Assembly: GCA_947492175.1 (NCBI GenBank)
Contig: CANLMQ010000007.1
Location: forward strand, 124,001 to 188,000
Origin: an uncultured Draconibacterium sp.
Lineage (GTDB): Bacteria > Bacteroidota > Bacteroidia > Bacteroidales > Prolixibacteraceae
DNA: 64,000 nt
Reading direction: 5' to 3'
Each line of letters opens with the position of its first letter. The first letter of the stretch is position 1. The notes beneath the pieces were generated by a model. The model saw only the letters and a list, made by a program, of their open reading frames with translations. It did no database searches and had not been told where the DNA came from. The position numbers and the translations under genes are program-made. Positions 1 through 9,227 of this stretch are shown in pieces.

Positions 1-843
1 TTTTTCAATAGCCATTTCAACCGCCTCTTTCGCAATAACCCATTTCTTATCATCTTCTGTTTTATCAATTAGTTTTTGACCATCACTTGATAAAAGATCA
101 TCAAAAACGCCAGATCGGTTGAATATTGGACTTGCATCTAAAACAAGTACTTTTGCTTTAATGGAATATGCAATTACCTGATTAATTCGCCCTAATTCAA
201 CAGTTTCGTTTTCTATTTTTAAAGGTAAGTCAATAACAGCTTCATCAAGTAAGTCAACAATATAAGATACTACTTTTGAAACTGGCTGCCTTTCAACTTT
301 AACGTCGTCAGGAGAAGCAGAGATGGGTAAATTGTCATCAATAATTGGAGTGGGCCCATACATTCTGAGCAAATAATAATGATAATAAGCTTTTAAAAAC
401 TTTACTTCAGCTATCCAACGCTTTTTTTCCCAATCATCAATATCAGGAACTCTCTGAATATTATCTAGGAAGATATTACAATCTCTAATGGCAATAAATA
501 AATTCTTCCCCTGTTTATCTCCAGTCCAGAAATCAGCAATTGGATTATTCGCATTTTGCTCTCCGTTTGCTAAATCGAACAACCAGGTACTTCCAAAAAA
601 CGACGATAAGTCAGGTCCTTTGGGGTGCAACCACATTTCATCTCCTCCAATCAAGGCTGGATTTGATGTTATGTCTCCATCATCAGGTAAATAATTGTAA
701 CACGTATACAAGAATGACTTTGCCCCTAAACGATTATTAAAAGCCAAATCAATGGTTGCGATGTTATCAGGTACGATATCAAGATAATTTTGGCATGACA
801 TTGTACCTAAAGCTATACATAATATTATAACAATCTTTTTCAT
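1..843 (-). CDS. SusD/RagB-family outer-membrane lipoprotein (3' end outside window)
   Basis: The minus frame is open from an ATG at 843 to the window edge, giving 281 codons of a protein that is normally 500 to 600 residues, so the C-terminal half is missing. The N-terminus is a lipoprotein signal peptide with a Cys at residue 17 (GTMSC), followed by QNYLD, a typical start of mature SusD proteins. The helical region with RWIAEVKFLKAYYHYYLLR is the TPR-like segment conserved in SusD/RagB. SusD-like proteins are surface lids that bind glycan and hand it to the SusC barrel. The ATG lies 10 bases after the stop of the SusC gene at 854, so the two form the usual pair. The family is clear; the glycan cannot be read from sequence. 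Confidence 0.9.
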   Translation of the reverse strand, partial: MKKIVIILCIALGTMSCQNYLDIVPDNIATIDLAFNNRLGAKSFLYTCYNYLPDDGDITSNPALIGGDEMWLHPKGPDLSSFFGSTWLFDLANGEQNANNPIADFWTGDKQGKNLFIAIRDCNIFLDNIQRVPDIDDWEKKRWIAEVKFLKAYYHYYLLRMYGPTPIIDDNLPISASPDDVKVERQPVSKVVSYIVDLLDEAVIDLPLKIENETVELGRINQVIAYSIKAKVLVLDASPIFNRSGVFDDLLSSDGQKLIDKTEDDKKWVIAKEAVEMAIEK

Positions 844-853
844 TATATTAGTT

Positions 854-3800
854 TTAGAATGAAAGTTGAATCCCCAAATTAACCACTCGCTGCACTGGAT
901 AACCTAAACCATTCCCAGCCATTTCTGGATCCCATAATTTAAATTTACTAAATGTCAACAGGTTGGTTCCACTCACATACAATCTTAATTGTTCGACATT
1001 TGCTCTCTTCGTCAATGATTTAGGAAGAGTATAACCAAACTCAGCAGATTTAAGCCTTAAGAATGAACCATCCCTCATAAACCAGGTGCTACGTTGTGTA
1101 TTGTTTTGAATCACTGTTGTTGATAATCGAGGCCATGAGGCTGTAATATTTCGTTGCTCTTCAGACCAATAATTGTCTGCCCATACTTGCAATAAAGCAT
1201 TGTTTGAGATGATGCCTCCATCTCCATCAACATCAACAAAAGGAGCTGTATTTTGGGGATCTATCCAAAATGATGATCTGGCAGATCCCTGAAAAAACAC
1301 AGATAAATCAAATCCGTTGTATCCAGTTGATACACCAAACCCATAAACGATTTCAGGTATAGTTGGATATCCAATAGGTACTTTATCCAGATCATTAATC
1401 TGCCCATCATTATTAACATCATAATATTTTATATCTCCAGCCTTGTATTCCCCGAAATTTTGTACAGGGCTATTGTATATTTCGTCTTCATCTACAAATA
1501 GACGTTCAGCCACTAATCCCCACTGCTGATTAAAATTATGACCAATTGCAGATAAATAACTTAAGCCAACAGAAGCATAATCCGGTTCCTCATACTGAGT
1601 CCATTTATTTGTAGAATAAGTGAAATTGGCACGGGCCGTCAACCAAAGATCGTTATTAAAGGAATGGTTATAATCCAAAGACATATCAAATCCTTCGCTT
1701 TCGCCAATACCAACATTTGCCCTAACTGATGATTGCAATCCCATTGTGGCCGGAATACTTGCCCTGCTCATAAGCATATTGGATCTTTCCTCTTTAAACC
1801 AATCGGCATTAATCATTAATTTCTCAAACAACTCAAGTTCAATACCGACATTACCTTTTTTTGCTATTTCCCAAGTTATTTGATCATTAGCATAACGCCC
1901 TATCGAAACTCCACTTTGAAATTCGCCCCAATTACGACCAAAATACATGCCTCGACCGCCATTTGATAAGTTTACACTTGACAAATAAAAGAAGCGATCA
2001 TTTGCACTACCAATAGCATCATTACCAACCAAACCATAAGTAGCTTTGAATTTCAGCTGCGAAATAGTTTTCTTCAATCCACTCCAAAAATTTTCATTTG
2101 ATATATTCCAGCCAATACCGGCTGATGGGAAGAATCCAAAACGTTCATTTTCAGCAAAACGTTCGGAACCATTGTAACCAAAATTAAACTCAGTATAATA
2201 CCTTGAATCATATGAATAAGTAAAACGACCTGAAAGACCAATATTCCGATAAGGTAAGGACCTTTGCAGATCTCCAGCGTTAGCAATTTGCTGTTCTCTT
2301 CGGGTAAAAACTAACAGAGCACTGACTCCGTGTTTATTAAAAGTCCGGTTATAATCAGTAGCTGCTTCAAAATAACTATTACTTGTAATATTTTTACTAC
2401 CTTCATTATAATTTAAGTATTCAGTACCTTCTGTTTCATTTAACAAATTCAAAGTGTAAGTTTCTTCTAATCGATTATAGCCTCCTGCCTGATAGTAGAA
2501 AGGATTATAAAAACGACTTACATTAAAATTTGAATACCGGTTAACACTACTTAAAAAACGGGCACTTAATCCTTCAGTTATAAAGTTAAGATCCTGCTTA
2601 AGTTCAAATTGAGCCAGCATCATTGATGTTGTTTCATCTCTATAACCTTTTACCATCTCTGCATATGGATTGATATAATTACCTGAGCCATGATTACCAA
2701 ACATGATATGCTGTGTATATTTAGTATTCTCATCTACTGGATAATAGGCTGGAAACAACGCAGGATTAGAACGCATTACTTTGTTGTATAGGGCAGTACC
2801 ACCGTCGATAGGTCCCGTATAATCATCAAAAGTAGCATGTAATCTTACTACAGCTTCAGTTGTTTTGGTAATATCAATGTTTATATTAGATCGTAACAAA
2901 TAACGCTTCAGGTCAATGTTACTATTAAAATTATTACGATCATCTACTTTCAAAACACCATTATCCTGGCTTGCAGTACCTGCTAAATAGTAACGGGCCA
3001 CTTTACCACCTCCACTCACATTAAAATTTAAGCGTTGATTAACAGTCTGATCTTTGAACAACATATCATGCCAATCATTCGCAGGATATATTAATGGATT
3101 TGCACCTTTCTCAGTGTTATCAATTTTCGATTTAGAGTATAACAATATTCCTAACGGATCGCGGGTTTTTATTGCTTCATTATGCAACCTCATATAGGTT
3201 ACAGGATCTGCAAACTTAATATCCTGAGTTGGTGAACTAAATGAATTCTCAAATCGGATTGACACATTTGCCTTTCCTTCTTTCCCTTCTTTGGTAGTTA
3301 CCAAAATTACACCATTTGCACCTCGAGCACCATATAATGCAGTAGCTGTTGCATCTTTCATGATACTAAAACTAGCAATATCGTCGGGTTGCATTCTAGC
3401 TAAATCGCTAGATGAGAGTTCTACTCCATCAATTAAAATTAATGGGTCTTTTTTATAACCAAATGTAGTAACTCCTCGAATAAAAAACTCAGCATTATCA
3501 GCTCCTGGCTCTCCACTTCGTTGATATGAGATAATACCTGACATACGTCCCGCCAGTGCTGTAGTCAGATTGCTCGAAGGCACTTTTAATTCAGATGGTT
3601 TTACTGTGGTTATAGAAGCTAAAACACTCTCTTTCTTTTGCTTTCCAAAGGCTACAACTGTCACGTCTTCCAATTCTTCGGTTTTCTGCTGAAGAATTAC
3701 ATTTACATTTGTTCGATTATTCACTTCAATAATCTGATCGGCCATTCCAATAAAAGAAAAAACCAATTTATCCGTTGGTTCAATGTTGGAAATTTCGAAC

Positions 3801-4309
3801 TTTCCTTCGATATCAGTAATAACACCTCTGGTTTCTCCAAAAACAGTAATGGTTACACCGGGTAATGGAACACCACTGTCATCGCTTACTTTTCCGGTAA
3901 CTTTTTTCTCGTCTTGCTTTTCACTTTTTGTTTGTTCGTTTTTTTCGGATTTGGATTTCTCTTTTATTACGACTGTTTGGTTAACTATTTCATATACATA
4001 TCCAATAGAAACAACATAATCATTTAGAAATTCTTCAATTCGAATATCTTTCACCGTAAGATCGATCTTCTCTTCTTCCTGAAACAGATCGGAGCGATAT
4101 ATAAAGAAGAAATCACTTTGTTCCTCAAAAAGTTTAAGTACGTCTTCAATACTTGTGTTTTTAACTTTTAGTGAGAGTTTTGTATTCTGCGAATAGACAC
4201 TGGCATTTGTGTGAATTACAAACACAAAAAGAAAAAATGCTAAAAATTTCATACGCAACAATAGATCACTACCTCGCCAAAATGGCAAAGCATTCCATTT
4301 TTTTTTCAT
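854..4309 (-). CDS. SusC/RagA-family TonB-dependent receptor with STN signalling domain
   Basis: The protein has 1151 residues, the usual length for a SusC glycan importer of the outer membrane. After a signal peptide (about residues 20 to 40) comes an STN domain (about 43 to 115, starting TKLSLKVKNTSIEDVLKLF), the periplasmic domain that contacts FecR-type anti-sigma factors. A carboxypeptidase-regulatory-like beta domain follows (about 136 to 215, VTGKVSDDSGVPLPGV). Then come the plug (RGVTTFGYKKDPLILIDG, DATATALYGARGANGVILV) and the 22-strand barrel, ending in an aromatic-rich C-terminus (NLGIQLSF). The STN domain and the FecR/ECF-sigma pair just upstream indicate a FecA-like autoregulated system in which substrate binding induces the locus. 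It is co-transcribed with the SusD at 843. Confidence 0.95.
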   Translation of the reverse strand: MKKKWNALPFWRGSDLLLRMKFLAFFLFVFVIHTNASVYSQNTKLSLKVKNTSIEDVLKLFEEQSDFFFIYRSDLFQEEEKIDLTVKDIRIEEFLNDYVVSIGYVYEIVNQTVVIKEKSKSEKNEQTKSEKQDEKKVTGKVSDDSGVPLPGVTITVFGETRGVITDIEGKFEISNIEPTDKLVFSFIGMADQIIEVNNRTNVNVILQQKTEELEDVTVVAFGKQKKESVLASITTVKPSELKVPSSNLTTALAGRMSGIISYQRSGEPGADNAEFFIRGVTTFGYKKDPLILIDGVELSSSDLARMQPDDIASFSIMKDATATALYGARGANGVILVTTKEGKEGKANVSIRFENSFSSPTQDIKFADPVTYMRLHNEAIKTRDPLGILLYSKSKIDNTEKGANPLIYPANDWHDMLFKDQTVNQRLNFNVSGGGKVARYYLAGTASQDNGVLKVDDRNNFNSNIDLKRYLLRSNINIDITKTTEAVVRLHATFDDYTGPIDGGTALYNKVMRSNPALFPAYYPVDENTKYTQHIMFGNHGSGNYINPYAEMVKGYRDETTSMMLAQFELKQDLNFITEGLSARFLSSVNRYSNFNVSRFYNPFYYQAGGYNRLEETYTLNLLNETEGTEYLNYNEGSKNITSNSYFEAATDYNRTFNKHGVSALLVFTRREQQIANAGDLQRSLPYRNIGLSGRFTYSYDSRYYTEFNFGYNGSERFAENERFGFFPSAGIGWNISNENFWSGLKKTISQLKFKATYGLVGNDAIGSANDRFFYLSSVNLSNGGRGMYFGRNWGEFQSGVSIGRYANDQITWEIAKKGNVGIELELFEKLMINADWFKEERSNMLMSRASIPATMGLQSSVRANVGIGESEGFDMSLDYNHSFNNDLWLTARANFTYSTNKWTQYEEPDYASVGLSYLSAIGHNFNQQWGLVAERLFVDEDEIYNSPVQNFGEYKAGDIKYYDVNNDGQINDLDKVPIGYPTIPEIVYGFGVSTGYNGFDLSVFFQGSARSSFWIDPQNTAPFVDVDGDGGIISNNALLQVWADNYWSEEQRNITASWPRLSTTVIQNNTQRSTWFMRDGSFLRLKSAEFGYTLPKSLTKRANVEQLRLYVSGTNLLTFSKFKLWDPEMAGNGLGYPVQRVVNLGIQLSF

Positions 4310-4350
4310 AAATTTGATTTAAGTTTAGAAACTTGATTTTTAAACACTTT

Positions 4351-4381
4351 AAGCGATGGGTATTGTGAGTACCTGTCGCTT
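4351..4381. promoter_or_regulatory. Hairpin in the fecR-susC gap of locus 1
   Basis: The outer arms AAGCGA and TCGCTT (4351-4356, 4376-4381) and the inner arms GGTA and TACC can form a stem interrupted by a TG/TG mismatch. A run of eight T follows on the plus strand (4383-4390), so read on the minus strand the A-run lies before the stem. As an intrinsic terminator it would therefore work only against plus-strand transcription. It lies in the 79-base gap between FecR and SusC, where a sigma-dependent susC promoter would be expected. Locus 2 also has hairpins at the same relative place. The function is inferred. Confidence 0.4.
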
Positions 4382-4388
4382 GTTTTTT

Positions 4389-5543
4389 TTAATAAATAAA
4401 CACTTGTTTTTCTTCTACTTTAAATTTCACTTCATTGGTATTTTCTATTATGGTTAATATATCTTCGAACTTGTCGGTCCGTTTTAGTCTTCCGTTAAAT
4501 TTTAGTTGCCGTAACTGCTGATTTTTAAAAGAGAATGAAAAGTCATACCATCTGGAAAGAATTGACATCATTTCTTCCAATGACTCATCTTCAAACATGT
4601 AACTACCATCTTTCCATGCGATTACTTCTCTAACATTTACTTGTATTATTGCTGATTGTTTGTTCGTTTTATTAACCTGGCATTGAAATCCAGGTTTCAG
4701 TAAAATACTTTCTTCGGTTTCGTTAATATTAACCTTTACCGAACCTTCAACTAAAGTTGTATAGGTAGTATTTTTATCGGGATAAGCATTTATATTAAAA
4801 GATGTACCCAAAACTTCAACAACCTGATCATGAACTTCAATTCTAAAAGGACTATCAGGATTGCGAGTTACCTCGAAAAAGGCTTCGCCAATGAGTTTAA
4901 CCTTTCTTTCGTTTTTATTAAACAGTAAGGGGTAAGTAAGGGTGGTTTCTGAGTTTAACCAAACTTTTGTTCCATCAGAAAGAGTAAGTAAAAATTCACC
5001 TCCTCGTGGGATAATAAGAGAATTATCATGTGCTCTTAGCTTTTTAAGCTGTAATTTATTTTTTGCTGAATTGTCTTTGTAATTTATTTCTTTTCCTTTA
5101 TTTATAATTACCGAACCTTGGTCTTTTAATTGTTTATTCTCCTGTTTCTCCAAATTGTGGCTTGAACCATCAGAAAGGACAAGTGTAGCTTTGGCAGTTC
5201 CAGGTTCAATTTTCTCAATAACTGCACTTGATTCAATATTTAGATACTGTCGAAATAAAAAAGTAACAGCAATTATTCCTACAAATACAGCTGCAACTTT
5301 AGAAAAGGTTCTTAATTTGGGAAGTATAAATATTCGAATTGAAACTTTTCTTTTTGCTTTAACAACATCAATATCCTCTGGTTTTATTGAAGAGCCATAC
5401 AGAAAAAAGTTGGTCTTTTTTTGAAAATATTCCTTTCTTGCCGTGTTCTTATTTACCCATTCCCTTAATTCTTCTTCTTCAGCATTGCTTGTTCTTTGAT
5501 GAACCTTTTTCCAAATAATACTGATGTCAAGATATTCCTTCAT
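4389..5543 (-). CDS. FecR-family anti-sigma factor
   Basis: The protein has 384 residues. It has a cytoplasmic N-terminal segment (EELREWVNKNTARKEYF) that should hold the sigma factor, one membrane helix at about residues 80 to 101 (KVAAVFVGIIAVTFLF), and a periplasmic FecR domain (about 180 to 300, with IPRGGEFLLTLSDGTKVWLN, KLIGEAFFEV and LGTSFNINAY). It ends in a DUF4974 domain (about 318 to 384). By analogy with FecR of E. coli it passes a substrate signal from the STN domain of the SusC at 854 to the ECF sigma factor encoded upstream at 5610. Gene order sigma, fecR, susC, susD is canonical for Bacteroidota. The inner membrane location follows from the single helix. Confidence 0.93.
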   Translation of the reverse strand: MKEYLDISIIWKKVHQRTSNAEEEELREWVNKNTARKEYFQKKTNFFLYGSSIKPEDIDVVKAKRKVSIRIFILPKLRTFSKVAAVFVGIIAVTFLFRQYLNIESSAVIEKIEPGTAKATLVLSDGSSHNLEKQENKQLKDQGSVIINKGKEINYKDNSAKNKLQLKKLRAHDNSLIIPRGGEFLLTLSDGTKVWLNSETTLTYPLLFNKNERKVKLIGEAFFEVTRNPDSPFRIEVHDQVVEVLGTSFNINAYPDKNTTYTTLVEGSVKVNINETEESILLKPGFQCQVNKTNKQSAIIQVNVREVIAWKDGSYMFEDESLEEMMSILSRWYDFSFSFKNQQLRQLKFNGRLKRTDKFEDILTIIENTNEVKFKVEEKQVFIY

Positions 5544-5609
5544 AAACCTTAAACTGTTTTCAGCTTATGACACGAGAATTTAAAAGAGGTTGACAAGAAA
5601 TGTATCGGG

Positions 5610-6164
5610 TTATAAAATAAAATTGATATTTGTTAAATCTAGAAGTTTATTTCGCAGAATTGCTCTAGCTCTGAACAACTGGGTCTTAACCGTCCCTTCG
5701 GTAACATCCAAAATCGAAGCAATTTCTTTTACCTGTTTCCCTTGAAAATATTTTTGTCGGAATATTTCTGACATTTGCGAAGGAAGGGATTCTACGGCTT
5801 TATTAATAAAGAATAATATTTCAGGATCAATTAGTTTCTCATCCGGTTCAATATTAATTAAAGATTCAACATATTGAATTTCATGTTTATCGCGAACCTT
5901 TAAATCGCGAATTCTATTTAAGCATAAGTTTTTAACCGATGTAAAAAAATAGGATTTAATTGAAGTTGTTATGTTCATATTTTCGGAACCGGTCCAAAAC
6001 GAGATAAAAAAAGTTTGAACAACATCTTCGCAGGCATGAATATCATGCAGATACCCTTCAGAAAATTTGACCAGGATAGGGTAATATTGATCGAAAAGAA
6101 ATTCAAAAACTTCTCTATTTTTCTTCTTTATTTCGTTTAGTAATATTTTTTCCTCAATAGTCAT
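5610..6164 (-). CDS. ECF RNA polymerase sigma factor (Bacteroidota sigma-70 family)
   Basis: The protein has 184 residues, standard for ECF sigma factors, and contains only regions 2 and 4. Region 2 (about residues 22 to 90) includes FLFDQYYPILVKFSEGYL and EDVVQTFFISFW. Region 4 (about 120 to 178) ends in a helix-turn-helix, KEIASILDVTEGTVKTQLFR. It is the first gene of locus 1, 66 bases ahead of fecR, and should direct transcription of the susCD pair when released by FecR. Upstream of it there is no intact gene until about 9.2 kb, only pseudogenes, so its own promoter must lie within or next to the LacI remnant ending at 6200. Confidence 0.94.
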   Translation of the reverse strand: MTIEEKILLNEIKKKNREVFEFLFDQYYPILVKFSEGYLHDIHACEDVVQTFFISFWTGSENMNITTSIKSYFFTSVKNLCLNRIRDLKVRDKHEIQYVESLINIEPDEKLIDPEILFFINKAVESLPSQMSEIFRQKYFQGKQVKEIASILDVTEGTVKTQLFRARAILRNKLLDLTNINFIL

Positions 6165-6199
6165 TCTGGGAAGATAAATAAACTCAACTCATGCCTTAT

Positions 6200-6453
6200 C
6201 TAATAATTGTCTTCGCGCTCCATACTCTCCATAGGAATTGACAACGCTTCCTAAGCAATCACTTGTAGAGGCTTTTTTACAAAGGTTATTGAAGCATATA
6301 ACATTCGAATAATTAAATCATCATCAAAACTAACAACGGATAAATTCAGAGGAATTCTTACTCTATTCTTTTTTGCTTTACTATTTAATACATAAAAATT
6401 AACATTGTGGAAACCCCTAATTGTTTTGCAATTTTAATGCTTACTCTTTTCAT
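6200..6453 (-). pseudogene. LacI-family regulator remnant with a large internal deletion
   Basis: An ATG at 6453 opens a degenerate LacI helix-turn-helix (MKRVSIK, then IAKQLGVST; one residue is missing relative to the usual KDIA). After a frameshift, YVLNSKAKKNRV follows, and the reading then jumps directly to RIPLNLSVVSFDDD, which belongs to the C-terminal effector domain. One in-frame TAG lies further on (after KPLQVIA) before SIPMESMEREDNY. The C-terminal part aligns base for base over about 160 nucleotides with the living regulator at the right edge (63590-63750). About 200 residues between the HTH and the C-terminal part are gone. The gene cannot be functional. No coding signal was seen between 6454 and 6702. 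Confidence 0.8.
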
Positions 6454-6702
6454 TTCTAATTACCAGTTTAAGACCAAAGCTAAATACCTGAACAAATATA
6501 AAAACTATCCCAACACGTAATATGTGCTATATAACATATATTGCCCTAATGTACTATATTCCAATACTTTTGAATAGCTTAATTGTTTTAGCAATAAATA
6601 GCACCAAATTTTGAAGCAAATTTGATAATCAATCCAAATTAAATCTGGATCAGAAGAAATAGATTTTGAAGCAACGACAAAACCTGACATATCATTATGA
6701 TT

Positions 6703-7466
6703 TTATTCATAAAGTATATTGTAAACTTTATTTGCATATCTGTTACCTAATTCAATCTGACTCTCTCTTGAAAAATGTGTATTATCACCCTTATGAGTTA
6801 ATCCACTTGCACTTATCAAATAAATGTGTTTTCTATTTGAAGCTAACTTTTGAAAGACCGCATTTATATCTTTTGATGAATCTCTCCATCTTCCTAGCTC
6901 ACCAATAAAACTGGTGTTTTTTTTTAGTGTAAAGATTTCCTGATATGCTTCACCATCCTTCTAAATTGTTTGGAATATAATTTAGCCTCATTTTTATCTG
7001 ATTCTCCTTGATGCCACAATATTCCCTTAATTTCTCCATATTGAGCGGCCTTCCTTCCACGTTTTATAATCTCCAAAAAATATTTGCTACCTGGCTCCCA
7101 TTCCTTTATTGATGAACCTCCTCTTGCATTAACAACCAATCCAAACTTCTTATCAGGCATTTTAGCATGTAAAGATTTTGCAAAACTGTATCCTGGGCCC
7201 ATTTTTTGCATTTTAATCTCTTTTCGGATCGATGAATAACGGTTTAATGGATTTATGGCAGTCTCAAATTCATTTTGATTGTTAAGAAGCAATACATTGC
7301 ATATTTCATGCACATCTCCTTCTTTAAACTCTCCCCTGTCTGCCATGTTTGATTGTCCTATTAATAAATATATATCAATCGAACTCGAGCTATTTTTTGC
7401 AGCCTCTTATCCGTTTGCAACAACACTTACAACCAGAAGTAAAAATAATGACTTTAATATCCTCAT
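6703..7466 (-). pseudogene. Carbohydrate esterase family 6 (sialate O-acetylesterase-like) pseudogene
   Basis: The reading starts at an ATG at 7466 with a signal peptide (MRILKSLFLLLVVSVVANG), which is interrupted by an in-frame TAA at 7407-7409. The same frame continues with LLIGQSNMADRG, the serine motif of the SASA/CE6 fold, and GILWHQGESD. At about 6924 a stop follows a run of nine A, and a different frame resumes with KNTSFIGELGRWRDSS and GDNTHFSRES, ending at 6703. The summed length (about 254 codons) is close to a complete CE6 enzyme, and the Ser, HQGE and Asp-x-x-His motifs are all present. It therefore broke recently by one nonsense mutation and one homopolymer frameshift. The ancestral role was probably deacetylation of a glycan. 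Confidence 0.82.
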
Positions 7467-7510
7467 AAATAATACTATTTTTAAATTTTCATATTAGTTT
7501 CATATAGTTA

Positions 7511-8100
7511 TTACAACAATATCTCTCTATTTGATATTATTGGGATCGCCTTTTCACCTCCTTCTTTTGTATCATATCCTAAATCGTGTGGAGTGGGTGC
7601 GATAAATTCAGTTGATTTACCTTTTACTTGTATTTTGTTGTCCAATGTAATTTCTACAAAAGCATAAAGAGGATCTTTATACGGAGCAACATATTTGAGA
7701 GCTGAATGCTTTCGTAAACGACAGCAGGATATCTCGTCTCACATTTATATTGTTCTCCTAACCAATATTCGCTCATACTATTTATATGTATATACGGAAT
7801 ATTATTTACAAAAACACAACCGTCAGTATGGTTATGTCAGTTAAAACAAGCCATAACTTTGTTATATCCAGCCCTGGCATTTTCATTTTCTAATACCTCA
7901 CTCACTAATTCTCCGTTTTTACAAGAATAAGGGTTTTGAAAGCTTTGATGAGAGAATACTATGGTTGAATTGGAAGTTGACTTTAAGTTTTCTTCTAGCC
8001 ATTTAACCTGTTCTTGAGTAATGTAATAACGATGCTGGCCGGGATGTTTTAAATAATTGCTATTATCATTTGAAGTCAAACAATTTTCATCAATTTCTTA
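7511..8100 (-). pseudogene. Calcineurin-like metallophosphoesterase remnant
   Basis: Only the C-terminal half of a phosphoesterase can be read. It starts near IDENCLTSNDNSNYLKHPG, continues with STIVFSHQSFQNP, and reaches a TGA where the metal-binding GHNH motif should be: the codons read N, stop, H, N, H, T, D, so one base change from GGA is likely. The same frame goes on with NIPYIHINSMSEYWLGEQY. A one-base frameshift near 7710 moves the reading to KHSALKYVAPYKDPLYAFVEI, which runs to a stop at 7511. The N-terminal metal-binding motifs are absent or scrambled. Three independent lesions mean it is dead. The 8101-8225 gap shows no further clear coding. Confidence 0.75.
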
Positions 8101-8225
8101 AAGACTTTCATTTTCCTTTCATCATTATTCATTGATGAAGAAAAGTACCTCAAAGCAAAAATAAACACAGATTTATAACTTAACTAATGACATTTTAAAA
8201 ATGATAAGACAAAACGTAAACTCTT

Positions 8226-8899
8226 TTACAGCTCAAAACCCAAAACAAATCCAACAATAAAACAGTTATTCCAGCTGCTGAATAAATTATCTGATTGCAG
8301 TAACATATAAATGATCGGTTCGAACCGTCCTTTTTTACCTTCAAGCCCACCATAAATTCGGTTTCTCGACAAACTCTTTTTACTAATAAAAACCTCCTCC
8401 AGCAAATATGGATTAAGTTTAATACTTGTCCAGTTAAGATTTGATCTCACCTTAACGTCAGTTCTATAACGAAACTGCGTTTCTCCAAATTCAAACATTC
8501 TTAACTCAAAGCGGTGCCTGTTCTGAATACTCCAGCTCCCCAATTTAGTTGTACCTGCAACCTAATCATCGGACGATATTCCTGAACCCATTCTGTTCCC
8601 AATTTGAAATACTCATGTCGATAAATGCCTTCAACATCTAGCCATGACTGCCAATGGTATGTATATTTACCTTCTAAAAACCAATCATAGCTTCCTACAT
8701 TCACACTATACAGATTATTAAATAATAATTCAGCACTAAACTTATCATTAATATTGTGAGATACGTAAAACTCTTGCCAAATTTCATTGACACTTAATTC
8801 CTCATATTGACCTACAACCATTTCGGAGTTAAAAAGCAGAGCAAGAAAGAACAATATCCAAATAGACTTATTACAATTTTTTAATAGTTGTTTTGGCAT
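8226..8899 (-). pseudogene. DUF2490 outer-membrane protein gene broken by a frameshift
   Basis: Two overlapping frames together give one DUF2490 protein. The first frame starts at 8899 with a signal peptide (ILFFLALLFNSEMVVGQ) and runs through NEIWQEFYVSH and EYRPMIRLQVQL. The second resumes within 8501-8543 at GSWSIQNRHRFELRMF and runs to 8226 through NRIYGGLEGKKGRFEP. Both halves match the DUF2490 beta-barrel-like pattern, with alternating strands and aromatic ends. An indel near the G-run at about 8540 separates them. The family's function is unknown. A sequencing error could mimic this lesion, but the neighbours are also broken. Confidence 0.78.
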
Positions 8900-8939
8900 T
8901 TAATTCTGAATTCGTGATTGTATCTGACTAATAGCGAGA

Positions 8940-9227
8940 TTACTGAATAGCAAATCCCTGGTCGAAACGCTTGTCCTGAACCATTGGATTAATGTAAAAC
9001 TTATCGCCCGGGCCACCCGGATTAATTCACTGAATATTAAAGACATCCCAATACCAAAGCTGTCCGTCACCCCCCAGATTAACTTGTCCGGAACCAATTC
9101 CACCAACAGGCATACCATTGTATTTTAGCTTGTTGTCTTCTGCTTTTGCGTTAATAAGAGACAAAAGTAATAGAGATATGGCTAATAATTTATTGAAATC
9201 TTTCATCTTTAATATTTTATGATTCAT
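8940..9227 (-). pseudogene. Truncated GH116-type hydrolase, N-terminal remnant
   Basis: The remnant encodes a signal peptide and NKLKYNGMPVGGIGSGQVNL, then GGDGQLWYWDVFNIQ, a TGA stop, and in the same frame INPGGPGDKFYINPMVQDKRF before a second stop at 8940. This is a near copy of the first 85 or so residues of the intact GH116 protein at 53230-55797 (MPVGGICAGQVYLGGDGQLWYWDVFN, quoted in pieces there). The remaining roughly 770 residues are absent; the DUF2490 pseudogene follows immediately. The ATG overlaps the stop codon of the GH123-like gene at 9224. It is a clear paralogous fragment and not functional. Confidence 0.85.
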
